This document shows, piece by piece, positions 9,495 through 17,980 of a stretch of 64,000 nt of DNA. Source of the stretch: CAWGOF01 sp963824225 (GTDB lineage Bacteria > Acidobacteriota > Polarisedimenticolia > Polarisedimenticolales > Polarisedimenticolaceae). How positions within the stretch are numbered: position 1 is the stretch's first letter; every line of letters starts with the position of its first letter. The position numbers and the translations under genes are program-made. The notes under the pieces are model-generated. The model did no database searches, had not been told where the DNA came from, and saw only the letters and a program-made list of their open reading frames with translations. The stretch lies in NCBI GenBank assembly GCA_963824225.1, contig CAWGOF010000003.1, positions 3,348,001 to 3,412,000 on the forward strand. Reading direction: 5' to 3'.

Positions 9495-10601
9495 ATGAAC
9501 CAGCCTCGGCTGACGCTCGGAATCGAGGAAGAGTACCAGATCATCCACCCCGAGACGCGGGAGCTCAAGTCGTACATCCAGGAGCTGCTCGAGGAAGGCC
9601 GCGAGGTCCTGCCCGGGCAGTTCAAGTCCGAGTTCCTGCAGTCGCAGATCGAGGTCGGGAGCAACATCTGCTCGAACATCGCCGAGGTTCGCGCGGAGAT
9701 CGTCCGGCTGCGACGCACCGTGTGCGAGGTCGCCGCGTCGCGTGGCCTGCGCGTCGCCGCCGCCGGGACGCATCCGTTCTCGCGCTGGAGCACGCAGCAG
9801 GTCACGGCGGGCGAACGGTACACCAAGCACGAAGAGAACATGGCCGACATCGCGCGGCAGATGCTCGTGTTCGGCATGCACGTGCACGTCGGGATCGACG
9901 ACCTCGAGCTACGCATGGACGTGATGAACCAGGCGCGGTACTTCATCCCGCACCTGCTCGCGCTGTCGACGAGCTCGCCGTTCTGGCACGGCCGCGAGAC
10001 CGGGCTCAAGTCGTATCGCACGATCATCCTGGGCAACCTGCCGCGCGCCGGGATCCCGCCGTCGTTCCGCTCGTGGAGCGAGTACGAGCGGTTCGTCGAT
10101 ACGCTGGTCGCGACGAACTGCATCGACGAGCCGACGAAGATCTGGTGGGACATGCGGCCGAACCCCAAATACCCGACGCTCGAGTTCCGGTTCCCCGACA
10201 TCTGCACGACGGTCGAAGAAGCGGTGTGCCTCGCGGCGGTGCTGCAGGGGATCGTGGCCAAGCTGATCCAGCTGCGCGAGGCCAACGTGGTGTGGCGCGA
10301 CTACCGGCGCAACCTGATCAACGAGAACAAGTGGCGCGCCGTGCGCTACGGAGTCGACGGCAAGCTGATCGACTTCGGCAAGCGCGCGGAGCTCCCGCTG
10401 CGCGACCTGGTGCTCGAGATCCTGGCCTGGATCGACGACGTGGTGGACGACCTCGGGATCCGTCGCGACGTCGAGTACGTGCACACGATCCTGCGCGACG
10501 GGACGAGCGCCGATCGACAGCTCCGCATCTATCGCGAGACCGGCGACCTCAAGCGCGTCGTCGATCACCTGATCACCGAGACGTCGGCCGGCTGCTTCTA
10601 G
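9495..10601 (+). CDS. ybdK: Carboxylate-amine ligase, YbdK/GCS2 family
   Basis: A 368-residue member of the glutamate-cysteine ligase type 2 family, which form gamma-glutamyl or similar amides using ATP. LTLGIEEEYQIIHP is the characteristic N-terminal signature, HVHVGI the core metal/ATP-site histidines, and PTLEFRFPDICTTVEEA the conserved C-terminal block. Length matches the family. The start at 9495 is chosen because GIEEEYQ normally lies about ten residues from the N-terminus. The family has weak gamma-glutamylcysteine ligase activity in E. coli; the substrate here is not known. Its stop codon shares a CTAG with the convergent sirtuin gene. Confidence 0.92.
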   Translation: MNQPRLTLGIEEEYQIIHPETRELKSYIQELLEEGREVLPGQFKSEFLQSQIEVGSNICSNIAEVRAEIVRLRRTVCEVAASRGLRVAAAGTHPFSRWSTQQVTAGERYTKHEENMADIARQMLVFGMHVHVGIDDLELRMDVMNQARYFIPHLLALSTSSPFWHGRETGLKSYRTIILGNLPRAGIPPSFRSWSEYERFVDTLVATNCIDEPTKIWWDMRPNPKYPTLEFRFPDICTTVEEAVCLAAVLQGIVAKLIQLREANVVWRDYRRNLINENKWRAVRYGVDGKLIDFGKRAELPLRDLVLEILAWIDDVVDDLGIRRDVEYVHTILRDGTSADRQLRIYRETGDLKRVVDHLITETSAGCF

Positions 10602-11743
10602 ATCCGCTCGACGAGCCGCTCGGCCAGGCGGACCAGCTCGTTGCGCTCGAGGCCGCGGTGGCGCTCGGGATAGCGCGCAAGCGCGTCTCGAGCTCGGGCC
10701 AGGAGCGCCGTCGCGCCCGCGCGATTCCCGCGCTGCGCATGGCAAGCGGCGACCGCGAGCTGGGCCAGCGCGCGAAAGAACGCCCGATCGGCCTCGACCG
10801 GCTCCGCGTGCCATAGCTGCTCGAACGCCTCGTGCGCCTCGAAGCAGCGCTCGGCGACGAGGAGCGACACGGCGTCTTCGACGGTGCTGGCGGCGGGGCC
10901 CTGGAGCTCGCTTGGGACGCCCGCGGGCAGCGGCCGGCCGAGACGATCGCGCGGCCGCTCGACGGGCGCCTGGGTGTGCGGGAGCGCGCGCGAGATCCGT
11001 GGCAGCCAGTCGCCGGCGCGTCCGCGCAGCGTGTGGTCGACAACGGCGCTCAGCTCGGTCGGCTCGGGGTTGATCTCGACCGTCAGCCGGCCGTGCCTAG
11101 CTGCGGCCTCGACCGGTCCGCGGATGTACGGGAACAGCGCCGAGGTGCCGGCGACGAGCACGAGGTCGGGCGGATCGCGCTCGAGCTCGCTGGCGATCCG
11201 GCGGACCTTGTCGAGCGGCAGCATCTCGCCGAACAGCACGGCGTCGGGGCGCAGGGGAGCGTCGCAGGCCGGGCAGCAGGGGGCGCGCTCGAGCGCGGCG
11301 AGGTCCGAGCGCGCGAGCCCGCGCCGCGTCCAGCAGCGCGGGCAGAGCGTCGTGTCGAGGCTGCCGTGGATGTCGATGACGTTCTTGCTCCCCGCCGCCT
11401 GGTGCAGCCCGTCGACGTTCTGCGTCAGGAGCACGAAGCGCTCGACGCGATGCTCGAGCGCGACGAGCGCGTAGTGCGCGGGGCCCGGACGCGCGTCGAG
11501 CGCCTGGCGCGCGAGCTGGGCCAGCGCGCGCCACGTGCGATCGGGATCGCGAGCGAGCGTCGAGCCCGACAGGGCCTCGACCGTGCGCTCGCCTTCCTCG
11601 GGGTCGTCGTAGATCCCGCCCGCGCCGCGGTACGTGCGGATCCCCGACTCGGCGGACACGCCGGCGCCGGTGATCGCGCCGACCGAGCGGATGCTGCGCA
11701 GGCGATCGAGGAGCCCCTGGTCCAGGTCGTTCGAACGTTCCAT
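10598..11743 (-). CDS. Sirtuin (NAD-dependent deacylase) fused to a DUF309 domain
   Basis: A 381-residue two-domain protein. Residues 18-255 are a SIR2 catalytic domain, with GAGVSAESGIRTYRG (NAD loop), TQNVDGLH and catalytic His126 in IDIHGSL. Zinc cysteines are CPRC (134-137) and CCPAC (156-160). The domain removes acyl groups from protein lysines using NAD. Residues about 290-345 match the DUF309 pattern: FEAHEAFEQLWH, then FFRALAQLAVAACHAQRGN. DUF309 is normally a small stand-alone protein of unknown role. The start at 11743 has AGGA upstream; 11752 is an alternative. Confidence 0.88.
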   Translation of the reverse strand: MERSNDLDQGLLDRLRSIRSVGAITGAGVSAESGIRTYRGAGGIYDDPEEGERTVEALSGSTLARDPDRTWRALAQLARQALDARPGPAHYALVALEHRVERFVLLTQNVDGLHQAAGSKNVIDIHGSLDTTLCPRCWTRRGLARSDLAALERAPCCPACDAPLRPDAVLFGEMLPLDKVRRIASELERDPPDLVLVAGTSALFPYIRGPVEAAARHGRLTVEINPEPTELSAVVDHTLRGRAGDWLPRISRALPHTQAPVERPRDRLGRPLPAGVPSELQGPAASTVEDAVSLLVAERCFEAHEAFEQLWHAEPVEADRAFFRALAQLAVAACHAQRGNRAGATALLARARDALARYPERHRGLERNELVRLAERLVERI

Positions 11744-11793
11744 CGCCCGCATCCTACGAGCACCGCGGCGTTGTCGCATTACAATCGCCGGCC

Positions 11794-13269
11794 ATGTCGC
11801 GCGTCCGCTCGAACCCGCAGGATCCCCGCGTGTGGCCCGTGATCGGCGCCTCGGCGGTCGGGACGATGATCGAGTGGTACGACTTCTACATCTTCGGCAG
11901 CCTGGCCACGATCCTTTCCCCGCAGTTTTATCCGCCGGGCAACGAGACGCTCGCGCTCATCGCCTACCTCTCGACCTTCGCCGTGGGGTTCGTCGTCCGG
12001 CCGTTCGGCGCGCTATTCTTCGGGCGCATCGGCGACCTCGTCGGCCGGAAGTACGCGTTCGTCGTGACGCTCGTGGTGATGGGTGGGGCCACCGCTCTCG
12101 TCGGCGTCCTCCCGACCTACGGAACGGTGGGCGTCCTCGCCCCCGTCGCGCTCCTGGTGATCCGCGTGGCGCAGGGCCTGGCGCTGGGCGGGGAGTACGG
12201 CGGCGCGGCGGTCTACGTGGCCGAGCACGTCCCGGACGGCCGCCGTGGGTTCTACACGAGCTTCATTCAGATCACGGCCACGCTGGGGCTGTTCCTGTCG
12301 CTCGCCGTGGTGCTGATCGTCCAGGGCGCGATGTCGGAAGCCGCGTTTCGCGCCTGGGGCTGGCGCGTGCCGTTCCTCGTGTCGATCGTACTCGTCGGCG
12401 TCTCGCTCTACATCCGCCTGCGGATGCAGGAATCGCCGATCTTCCGCCACATCCGGGCTACGGGCATGACCTCCGCCCGGCCGCTGGCCGAGGCGTTCGC
12501 GCGGCCCGAGAACTTGAAGCGCGTGCTGGTGTCGCTGTTCGGCGCGACCGCCGGGCAAGGCGTCGTCTGGTACACGGGTCAGTTCTACGCGCTGTTCTAC
12601 CTGCAGACGGTCCTGCGCGTGCACCCGACGTCGGCCAGCTCCATCGTCGCCGCCGCGCTGCTCCTGGGCCTGCCGCTGTTCGTCCTGTTCGGCGCGCTCA
12701 GCGACCGCCTCGGACGAAAGTGGATCATGATGGCCGGCTGCCTCCTCGCCGCCGTGTCGTACGTGCCGATCTATCACGCGATGCGCGATGCCGCGGGATC
12801 CGAGGTCGACAGCGTGGCGTCCGAGCGCAATCCGACGACGGGGGCGATCAGCCTCACGCCGCAGACGGTGGTCGACGGCGTGGCGCGGCCGGCGGCGCAA
12901 GTGCTTCCGTTCCGGGGCCTGGTCGACCTGCTGCAGCAGCCGGCGGCGATCCGCCTGACCCTGCTCGTCCTGGTGCAGGTCGTGTTCGTGACGATGGTCT
13001 ACGGGCCGATCGCGGCGTATCTCGTCGAGGCGTTCCCCGCGCGCATCCGGTACACGGCGCTGTCGCTCCCGTACCACATCGGCAACGGCGTGTTCGGAGG
13101 GCTGCTGCCCGTCGTCGGCCTGTCGATCGTGGCCCAGACGGGGAACATCTACGCCGGCCTGTACTACCCGATCGCCGTCGCTGGCGCGACGTTCGTCGTC
13201 GGCTCGTGGCTCCTGCCCGAGACGCACAGCGTGCTCATCTGGAACGAGGTCGAGCGCGATCCGTCGTAG
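11794..13269 (+). CDS. MFS transporter, metabolite:H+ symporter (MHS) family
   Basis: A 491-residue inner-membrane carrier with about 12 hydrophobic segments. TMIEWYDFYIFG in the first helix and GRIGDLVGRKYAFV in the loop between helices 2 and 3 mark the MHS family (ProP, KgtP, ShiA). SDRLGRKW is the repeated motif between helices 8 and 9. A roughly 70-residue loop near residues 330-400 is longer than usual. It likely imports a carboxylate or a zwitterion with protons; the substrate cannot be read from sequence. No Shine-Dalgarno is obvious. It starts 50 bp from the divergent sirtuin gene. Confidence 0.9.
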   Translation: MSRVRSNPQDPRVWPVIGASAVGTMIEWYDFYIFGSLATILSPQFYPPGNETLALIAYLSTFAVGFVVRPFGALFFGRIGDLVGRKYAFVVTLVVMGGATALVGVLPTYGTVGVLAPVALLVIRVAQGLALGGEYGGAAVYVAEHVPDGRRGFYTSFIQITATLGLFLSLAVVLIVQGAMSEAAFRAWGWRVPFLVSIVLVGVSLYIRLRMQESPIFRHIRATGMTSARPLAEAFARPENLKRVLVSLFGATAGQGVVWYTGQFYALFYLQTVLRVHPTSASSIVAAALLLGLPLFVLFGALSDRLGRKWIMMAGCLLAAVSYVPIYHAMRDAAGSEVDSVASERNPTTGAISLTPQTVVDGVARPAAQVLPFRGLVDLLQQPAAIRLTLLVLVQVVFVTMVYGPIAAYLVEAFPARIRYTALSLPYHIGNGVFGGLLPVVGLSIVAQTGNIYAGLYYPIAVAGATFVVGSWLLPETHSVLIWNEVERDPS

Positions 13270-13279
13270 GCGCAGGTCA

Positions 13280-14182
13280 CTACGAGCTGCGCCTGAGCTG
13301 CTCCAGCTCTTCGAGCGTGCGCGGCCAGTCGTCGCGCAACAGGCGCGACAGCGCCCGGTCGGCGAGCAGGCGCCCGCCGGTCTGGCAGGACGCGCAATAG
13401 TTCGCTTCGTTGTCCGCGTAGACGATGCGCTGGACCGGGCTCCCGCAGACGGGGCACGGCTTGCGGTACTTTCCGTGGACCGCCATGCCCTCGCGGAACG
13501 CCGTGACCTTCGCCGGGAACTCACAGCCTGCTTCCTCGCGCAAGCGCTGCGTCCACTCGACGAGCACAGCCCGGATCGATTCCCCCAGTCGGGCGATCGT
13601 CACGTCGTCGAGGCGGTCCGTGCGCTCGAACGGCGACATGCGTGCGCGGTGCAGGATCTCGTCCGAGTACGCGTTGCCGATCCCGGACAGGATCCGCGGA
13701 TCGGTCAGCGCCCGCTTGATCGTGTGCGGCTCGCGCCGTAGCGCGCGCGCCAGCTCGCCCGTGGTCGAGCGCAGCGGGTCGATGCCGCCCGCGTCGTGCT
13801 CGCGGAGACGCTCCCGGCCGCGCACGACGTGCAGCGAGGCACGCTTCTTCGTTCCGGCCTCGGTCAGGAGCAGCGTGCCCGAGGAGAAGTCGAATGCCGC
13901 GAGACCGAGGCGACCCGGGATCTTGGCGCCGCGGTCGTTCCAGCGCAGGCGGCCCGCGATCATCAGGTGGATCAGCAGGAACAGGTCGCTCTCGAGCCCG
14001 ACGGCGATGCGCTTCCCCACGCGCTCGACCGTCTGCACGGTCTGACCCACGCAGGCGTCGAGCGGCGGATCGACCGAGCGCAGGAGGAACGGGCTCGCCA
14101 GGCGCACCGCGTCGAGCCGCGCGCCCCGGATGCGCCGCTCGAGACACTCCACGTACACGGTGACGTCGGGCAGCTCGGGCAC
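13280..14182 (-). CDS. Fpg/Nei-family DNA glycosylase/AP lyase
   Basis: A 300-residue base-excision repair enzyme. The N-terminus MPELPDV gives the catalytic proline and glutamate after Met removal. VGKRIAV holds the conserved lysine of the N-terminal domain. The middle has the helix-two-turn-helix region (ILSGIGNAYSDEILHRA). The C-terminal zinc finger is CPVCG...YCASCQTGGR. The finger residues resemble plain Fpg-family members more than classical MutM, so 8-oxoguanine specificity is not assured. It faces the MFS gene with a 10-bp gap, and its promoter lies next to the repeat array at 14205. Confidence 0.92.
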   Translation of the reverse strand: MPELPDVTVYVECLERRIRGARLDAVRLASPFLLRSVDPPLDACVGQTVQTVERVGKRIAVGLESDLFLLIHLMIAGRLRWNDRGAKIPGRLGLAAFDFSSGTLLLTEAGTKKRASLHVVRGRERLREHDAGGIDPLRSTTGELARALRREPHTIKRALTDPRILSGIGNAYSDEILHRARMSPFERTDRLDDVTIARLGESIRAVLVEWTQRLREEAGCEFPAKVTAFREGMAVHGKYRKPCPVCGSPVQRIVYADNEANYCASCQTGGRLLADRALSRLLRDDWPRTLEELEQLRRSS

Positions 14183-14204
14183 GGAGGAATTGTACGAATT
14201 GTAC

Positions 14205-14270
14205 GGGGTCAGGTCTCGGGGTCAGGTCTCGGGGTCAGGCACTTTGACCTGACCCCGAGACCTGACCCCA
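14205..14270. repeat. Family 1 REP array (BIME-like)
   Basis: Three direct units of GGGGTCAGGTCTC or its end variant are followed by a CACTTT spacer and then inverted GACCTGACCCC-GAGACCTGACCCC. The whole can fold into a long hairpin. It lies between the divergent glycosylase and PLP dehydratase genes. The same architecture recurs at 24640-24717. Confidence 0.9.
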
Positions 14271-14281
14271 TAATGGAGCCC

Positions 14282-15244
14282 ATGCCGACCATTCCGACGA
14301 TCGACGACGTGCGAGCCGCGGCGCGGCGGATCGCGCCGTACACGCACCGCACGCCGATCGTCGTGTCCGGGGCGTTCGACGACGAGCTCGATGCGATCGT
14401 GTTCTTCAAGTGCGAGAACCTGCAGAAGGTCGGCGCGTTCAAAGCCCGGGGGGCGACGAACGCGGTGATGCGGCTCGACGAAACGGCGGCGCGCCGCGGC
14501 GTGGTCACGCACTCCTCGGGGAACCACGGCGCCGCGCTGGCGTACGCCGCGGGGAAGCGCAGGATCCCATGCGTCGTGGTGATGCCGACGGACGCGCCGG
14601 AGATCAAGGTGCGCGCCGTGCGCGGCTACGGTGCCGAGGTCGTGCTCGTCGAGCGCAAGGCGCGCGAGGAGACCGCGCAGCGTCTCGTCGCCGAGCGCGG
14701 GCTCGAGCTGATCCATCCGTTCGAGCACCCGGACGTCGTCGCCGGGCAAGGCACGGCGGCGCTCGAGCTGCTCGACCAGGTCGGTGCGCTCGACGTGCTG
14801 GTCGCGCCGGTGGGCGGCGGCGGACTGCTCACGGGGAGCACGATCACGCTGCGCGCTCTCAGCCCGCGCACCGAGATCTGGGGCGCCGAGCCCGAGGTCG
14901 CCGACGACGCACGCCGCTCGCTCGCGAGCGGCGTGCACCAGCCCGCGGTCGAGAGCCCGCGCTCGTGGTCGGACGGTCTCCTGACGCGGCTCGGTACGCT
15001 CGCCTTCGAGGTCCTGCATGGGGCGGGCGCGCAGATCGTCACGGTCAGCGAGGCCGAGACGCTGCGCGCGGCGTGGGACGTGGCGCAGCGCATGAAGCTC
15101 GTCGTCGAGCCATCCGGAGCGACGGTGCTCGCGGCGCTGCGCGCGCGGAGGGACGAGCTCGGCGGCAAGCGTATCGGCGCGATCTTCAGCGGCGGGAACA
15201 CCGACTTCGCCTGGCTCGCGGATCCGACGTTGCGCCGGGAATGA
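14282..15244 (+). CDS. PLP-dependent threonine/serine dehydratase or racemase family enzyme
   Basis: A 320-residue fold-type II PLP enzyme. FKCENLQKVGAFKARGA carries the Schiff-base lysine, THSSGNHGAAL binds the substrate carboxylate, and VGGGGLLTGS is the phosphate-binding glycine loop. The size and single domain fit serine racemase, threo-3-hydroxyaspartate ammonia-lyase or catabolic threonine dehydratase rather than biosynthetic IlvA, which has regulatory ACT-like domains. The start at 14282 is preferred because GGAG lies just upstream. An ATG at 14273, two bases from the repeat array, is the alternative. Confidence 0.9.
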   Translation: MPTIPTIDDVRAAARRIAPYTHRTPIVVSGAFDDELDAIVFFKCENLQKVGAFKARGATNAVMRLDETAARRGVVTHSSGNHGAALAYAAGKRRIPCVVVMPTDAPEIKVRAVRGYGAEVVLVERKAREETAQRLVAERGLELIHPFEHPDVVAGQGTAALELLDQVGALDVLVAPVGGGGLLTGSTITLRALSPRTEIWGAEPEVADDARRSLASGVHQPAVESPRSWSDGLLTRLGTLAFEVLHGAGAQIVTVSEAETLRAAWDVAQRMKLVVEPSGATVLAALRARRDELGGKRIGAIFSGGNTDFAWLADPTLRRE

Positions 15245-15254
15245 AGGCCGGGGG

Positions 15255-16115
15255 CTATTTCGGCGGCTCCTTGCGGCGGAGCTGGCGCACGACCTCGTCG
15301 TAGTACGGGCGGTCTTTGAGGCTCGCGTACTCGCCGGGGAAGCACACGGTGATCACGTCGGCCGTCTCCTCACCGAACGCGCCGAGCATCACCGCACAGC
15401 GCTGACCGTTCGCCAGGCGCGTGCTGTCGATCATCGGAAAGTCGAAGTACCCGACCTCGAACTCGGCCCGCGTGACCTCGGGGACCGCGACCGAGCTGAC
15501 CTCGAGCCGTAGCAGGAGCAGCTCGGCTTCGGGGTCCGCCCGGAGGATGCGCAAGCTGACCTCGCTCGAGCTGCCATCGACGTCGAGCGTGGCCGGATCG
15601 AGCGCCACGCCGCCGGCGCCGGCCGCGGTGAGCTCGGCCAGATCGACCGTGCGGCGGAACGAGTCGCCGCGCAGCTCGAGCGCGAACCGCTGGCGGTCGG
15701 CGATCTCCCGGCCCACCTGGCGCAGTCGCCGAGCGTAGTACGCGCGGTCCTTGTCCTGCGTCTGCTCGATCTGCCGGGTCAGGTCGACAAACAGCGGCTT
15801 GAGGTCGAGCGAGTCGTGGAAGTTGTACGCCAGGAGCTCGAGGTGCAGGAGCCGGGCGCTGAGCGAGCCGGCCTCGGGCGCGAGGTACGACTGGATCACC
15901 GACACGAGCATGTCCTTGCGCAGGTTGCTCTCGGCCTGCTCGCGCTGGCTCATCAGCTCGGAGTACAGCCGGGAGTCCGTCGTCTGGATCTGCTGGCGCT
16001 CGATCATGCTCGAGCCGGCAAAGCCGACCGCGGCCACCGCGAGCGCCGTGAACAGGCCGCCCAGCGGCTGGACGAACACGGCGACCTTGTCCCACGGGTC
16101 CTTGCGTTCGGACAT
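15255..16115 (-). CDS. Hypothetical single-pass membrane protein
   Basis: A 286-residue protein I do not recognise. Residues 13-35 form one transmembrane helix (VQPLGGLFTALAVAAVGFAG). They are followed by a charged helical, probably coiled-coil, stretch (residues 36-130, SQREQAESNLRKDM and RQIEQTQDKDRAYY). The C-terminal half is beta-rich. It is the second gene after 16463, separated by 12 bp, and likely co-transcribed with the small exported protein. Its 3' end faces the dehydratase with a 10-bp gap. Confidence 0.78.
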   Translation of the reverse strand: MSERKDPWDKVAVFVQPLGGLFTALAVAAVGFAGSSMIERQQIQTTDSRLYSELMSQREQAESNLRKDMLVSVIQSYLAPEAGSLSARLLHLELLAYNFHDSLDLKPLFVDLTRQIEQTQDKDRAYYARRLRQVGREIADRQRFALELRGDSFRRTVDLAELTAAGAGGVALDPATLDVDGSSSEVSLRILRADPEAELLLLRLEVSSVAVPEVTRAEFEVGYFDFPMIDSTRLANGQRCAVMLGAFGEETADVITVCFPGEYASLKDRPYYDEVVRQLRRKEPPK

Positions 16116-16127
16116 CGAGCCGCGCCG

Positions 16128-16463
16128 CTACTTGCGCCGGGCCGTGTACTTGCCGTCCTTGGCCTCGAGCACGAGGTCGACCTGGACGCCCTGATCGTAG
16201 GACGCGACCTCGAGCGCAGGTGACTGGCCCTTGTAGGTCAGCGTCAGCGTGCACTTGCCCTTCTCGGCTACCGTGACGTGGTACGTGCCGGTCTTGTCGG
16301 TCTTGACCGCCGGGTACGCCTTGTCGCCGCACTTGGCCGCGACGGTCGTGCCGTCGGCCACCGGCTTTCCGCCCTCGGTCACGGTGCCGTAGATCTCGCC
16401 CGCATGAGCGGCCGTGGCACCGAGGACGATCGAGAACACGAGACACGAGGCTCGCTTGCGCAT
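16128..16463 (-). CDS. Small exported carboxypeptidase-regulatory-like protein
   Basis: A 111-residue protein with a signal peptide (MRKRASCLVFSIVLGATAAHA). One beta-sandwich follows, of the carboxypeptidase regulatory-like type: GEIYGTVTEGGKPVADGTTV, then TDKTGTYHVTVAEKGKCTLTL. Two cysteines could pair. The ATG at 16463 follows GGAGG at good spacing. Such single domains are usually periplasmic and of unknown role. It leads a two-gene unit with the membrane protein at 15255. Confidence 0.82.
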   Translation of the reverse strand: MRKRASCLVFSIVLGATAAHAGEIYGTVTEGGKPVADGTTVAAKCGDKAYPAVKTDKTGTYHVTVAEKGKCTLTLTYKGQSPALEVASYDQGVQVDLVLEAKDGKYTARRK

Positions 16464-16540
16464 TGCATTTCCTCCAGACCCCCATTGTAGGGGGCACGCG
16501 CCCTGTCGCACCAGGCGCGCCGTGAGAGCAGAATGGCGCG

Positions 16541-17305
16541 GTGGACCGCCCGACGTTCCGCGATCATTTCTCCCGCGTCGCGGGCGCGTACGCCACGTTC
16601 CGCCCGAGCTATCCGGCCGAGCTGTTCGAGTTCGTTGCCGGGCTCGCACCGGCGCGCGCCCGGGCTTGGGATTGCGGCACCGGGTCGGGGCAAGCGGCGC
16701 TCGGCCTGGCCCTCAGCTTCGCTCGAGTCGTGGCCACGGACGCGAGTCCAGCCCAGCTCGAGCGGGCGCCGCGCCATCCGCGCGTGTCCTACGTCGGCTC
16801 GGCAGCCGAGGCGTGTCCACTCGCCAACCGCACGATCGACCTGGTCGTTGCCGCGCAGGCGCTGCACTGGTTCGACCGGCCGGCGTTCTTCGCCGAGGCG
16901 CGTCGCGTGCTGGTCGACCGTGGCGCGATCGCCGTATGGTGCTACGGCCTCGCGCGGATCGCGCCGGAGATCGACCCGTCGATCGAGCGACTCTACGCCG
17001 AAACGCTCGGGGCGTTCTGGCCGTGGGAGCGGTCGCTCGTCGATCGGCGCTACGCGGACATCGAGCTTCCGTTCGACGAGGTCGAACCCCCGATGCTGGC
17101 GATCGAGCAGCACATGACGCTCGACGCCTTCGCTGGATACGTCGGGACATGGTCGGCGGCAGAGCGGTTCCGCGATGCCACGGGCGTGGACCCGCTGCCG
17201 GGGTTCGTGCGCGAGCTCGAGGCGGTGTGGGGCGACCCGGCTACGGAGCGCGTCGTGCGCTGGCCCCTGGCGATCCGCGCCGGGAGAAAACCCCAAATGG
17301 GGTAG
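16541..17305 (+). CDS. Class I SAM-dependent methyltransferase
   Basis: A 254-residue protein of the Methyltransf_11 type, similar in layout to yeast trans-aconitate methyltransferase-like proteins. FRPSYPAELFEF precedes the SAM-binding loop ARAWDCGTGSGQAAL. VVATDASPAQLE is motif II, and VVAAQALHWFDRPAFFAEARRVL is the typical post-core block. The substrate is unknown, probably a small carboxylate or other metabolite. The start is GTG. The last residues, RKPQMG and the stop, are encoded by a family 2 repeat, so the natural C-terminus has probably been changed by repeat insertion. Confidence 0.87.
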   Translation: MDRPTFRDHFSRVAGAYATFRPSYPAELFEFVAGLAPARARAWDCGTGSGQAALGLALSFARVVATDASPAQLERAPRHPRVSYVGSAAEACPLANRTIDLVVAAQALHWFDRPAFFAEARRVLVDRGAIAVWCYGLARIAPEIDPSIERLYAETLGAFWPWERSLVDRRYADIELPFDEVEPPMLAIEQHMTLDAFAGYVGTWSAAERFRDATGVDPLPGFVRELEAVWGDPATERVVRWPLAIRAGRKPQMG

Positions 17306-17328
17306 AAACGGAGAGTGTCCCCGTTTTC
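17287..17328. repeat. Family 2 palindromic repeat
   Basis: CCCCAAATGGGG is followed by TAGAAACGGAGAGTGTCCCCGTTTTC. It lies between two convergent genes and contains the stop codon of the methyltransferase; the stop of the J-domain gene abuts it. The position suggests it may act as a bidirectional terminator (inference). Confidence 0.88.
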
Positions 17329-17869
17329 AGCGGCGGCGCTTGCTGTGGCGCTTCAGGTCGCCCGCGGGCATCCACACGGGATCGCCCCGCTCGGGCTGGA
17401 TGCGGTAACCGGCGGCGCGGATCCCGCCCGAGAACTCGTGATCGGATTCGAAGGCCACCACGCGGCCGATCGGCTCCCCGGTCTCTTCCCACACGAGATC
17501 GTCTCCCGGCGAGAACGATCGCGTCGCCGCTACCCAGGTCGGGGCGAACGTCAGCGCGACGAGCCCCACGAGCACGGCCACCGCGACGCCCAGCGTGACG
17601 GTCGAGCCGAGCATGGACTTGACCGCAGCGAGCATCTCGGCGCGCGTCGGCGCGTTCGTCGATTCGACTTCGCCCTTGTCGTAGCGTGCCCGGGCCTGCA
17701 AGTTGGCGAGCGTGTCATACGCCGCCTGGATCCTGCCGATGTGCGCGACGCGCTGCCCCGTCTGATGCGCGCGCTTCAGGAACTCGTAGGACAGCTTGAT
17801 CTCTTCGAAGCTCGCCGTGGGCGAGACGTTCAGCGCGGCGTAATACCGCTGCGGGTCCCGATCGCGCAT
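17327..17869 (-). CDS. Degenerate J-domain membrane protein
   Basis: A 180-residue protein. Residues 5-65 have the shape of a DnaJ J-domain (RYYAALNVSPTASFEEIKLSYEFLKRAHQTGQR...AAYDTL), but the HPD tripeptide needed to stimulate DnaK is replaced by HQT. A transmembrane helix lies at about 90-112. The C-terminal part is a small beta domain with a basic end. It should not act as a normal Hsp40. The start at 17869 has GGGAGGAG upstream; the TTG at 17881 is unlikely. Confidence 0.8.
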   Translation of the reverse strand: MRDRDPQRYYAALNVSPTASFEEIKLSYEFLKRAHQTGQRVAHIGRIQAAYDTLANLQARARYDKGEVESTNAPTRAEMLAAVKSMLGSTVTLGVAVAVLVGLVALTFAPTWVAATRSFSPGDDLVWEETGEPIGRVVAFESDHEFSGGIRAAGYRIQPERGDPVWMPAGDLKRHSKRRR

Positions 17870-17980
17870 GGCTCCTCCCAAAGGCCCCCAAGCCAGGCGC
17901 AGAGGAATCTGGGCCCCGGACCGCGGGCGAGCAAGTCGCGCCGCTCTCCTTTGTTATAGTCGGCCGCCTGCGAGGCGCCG

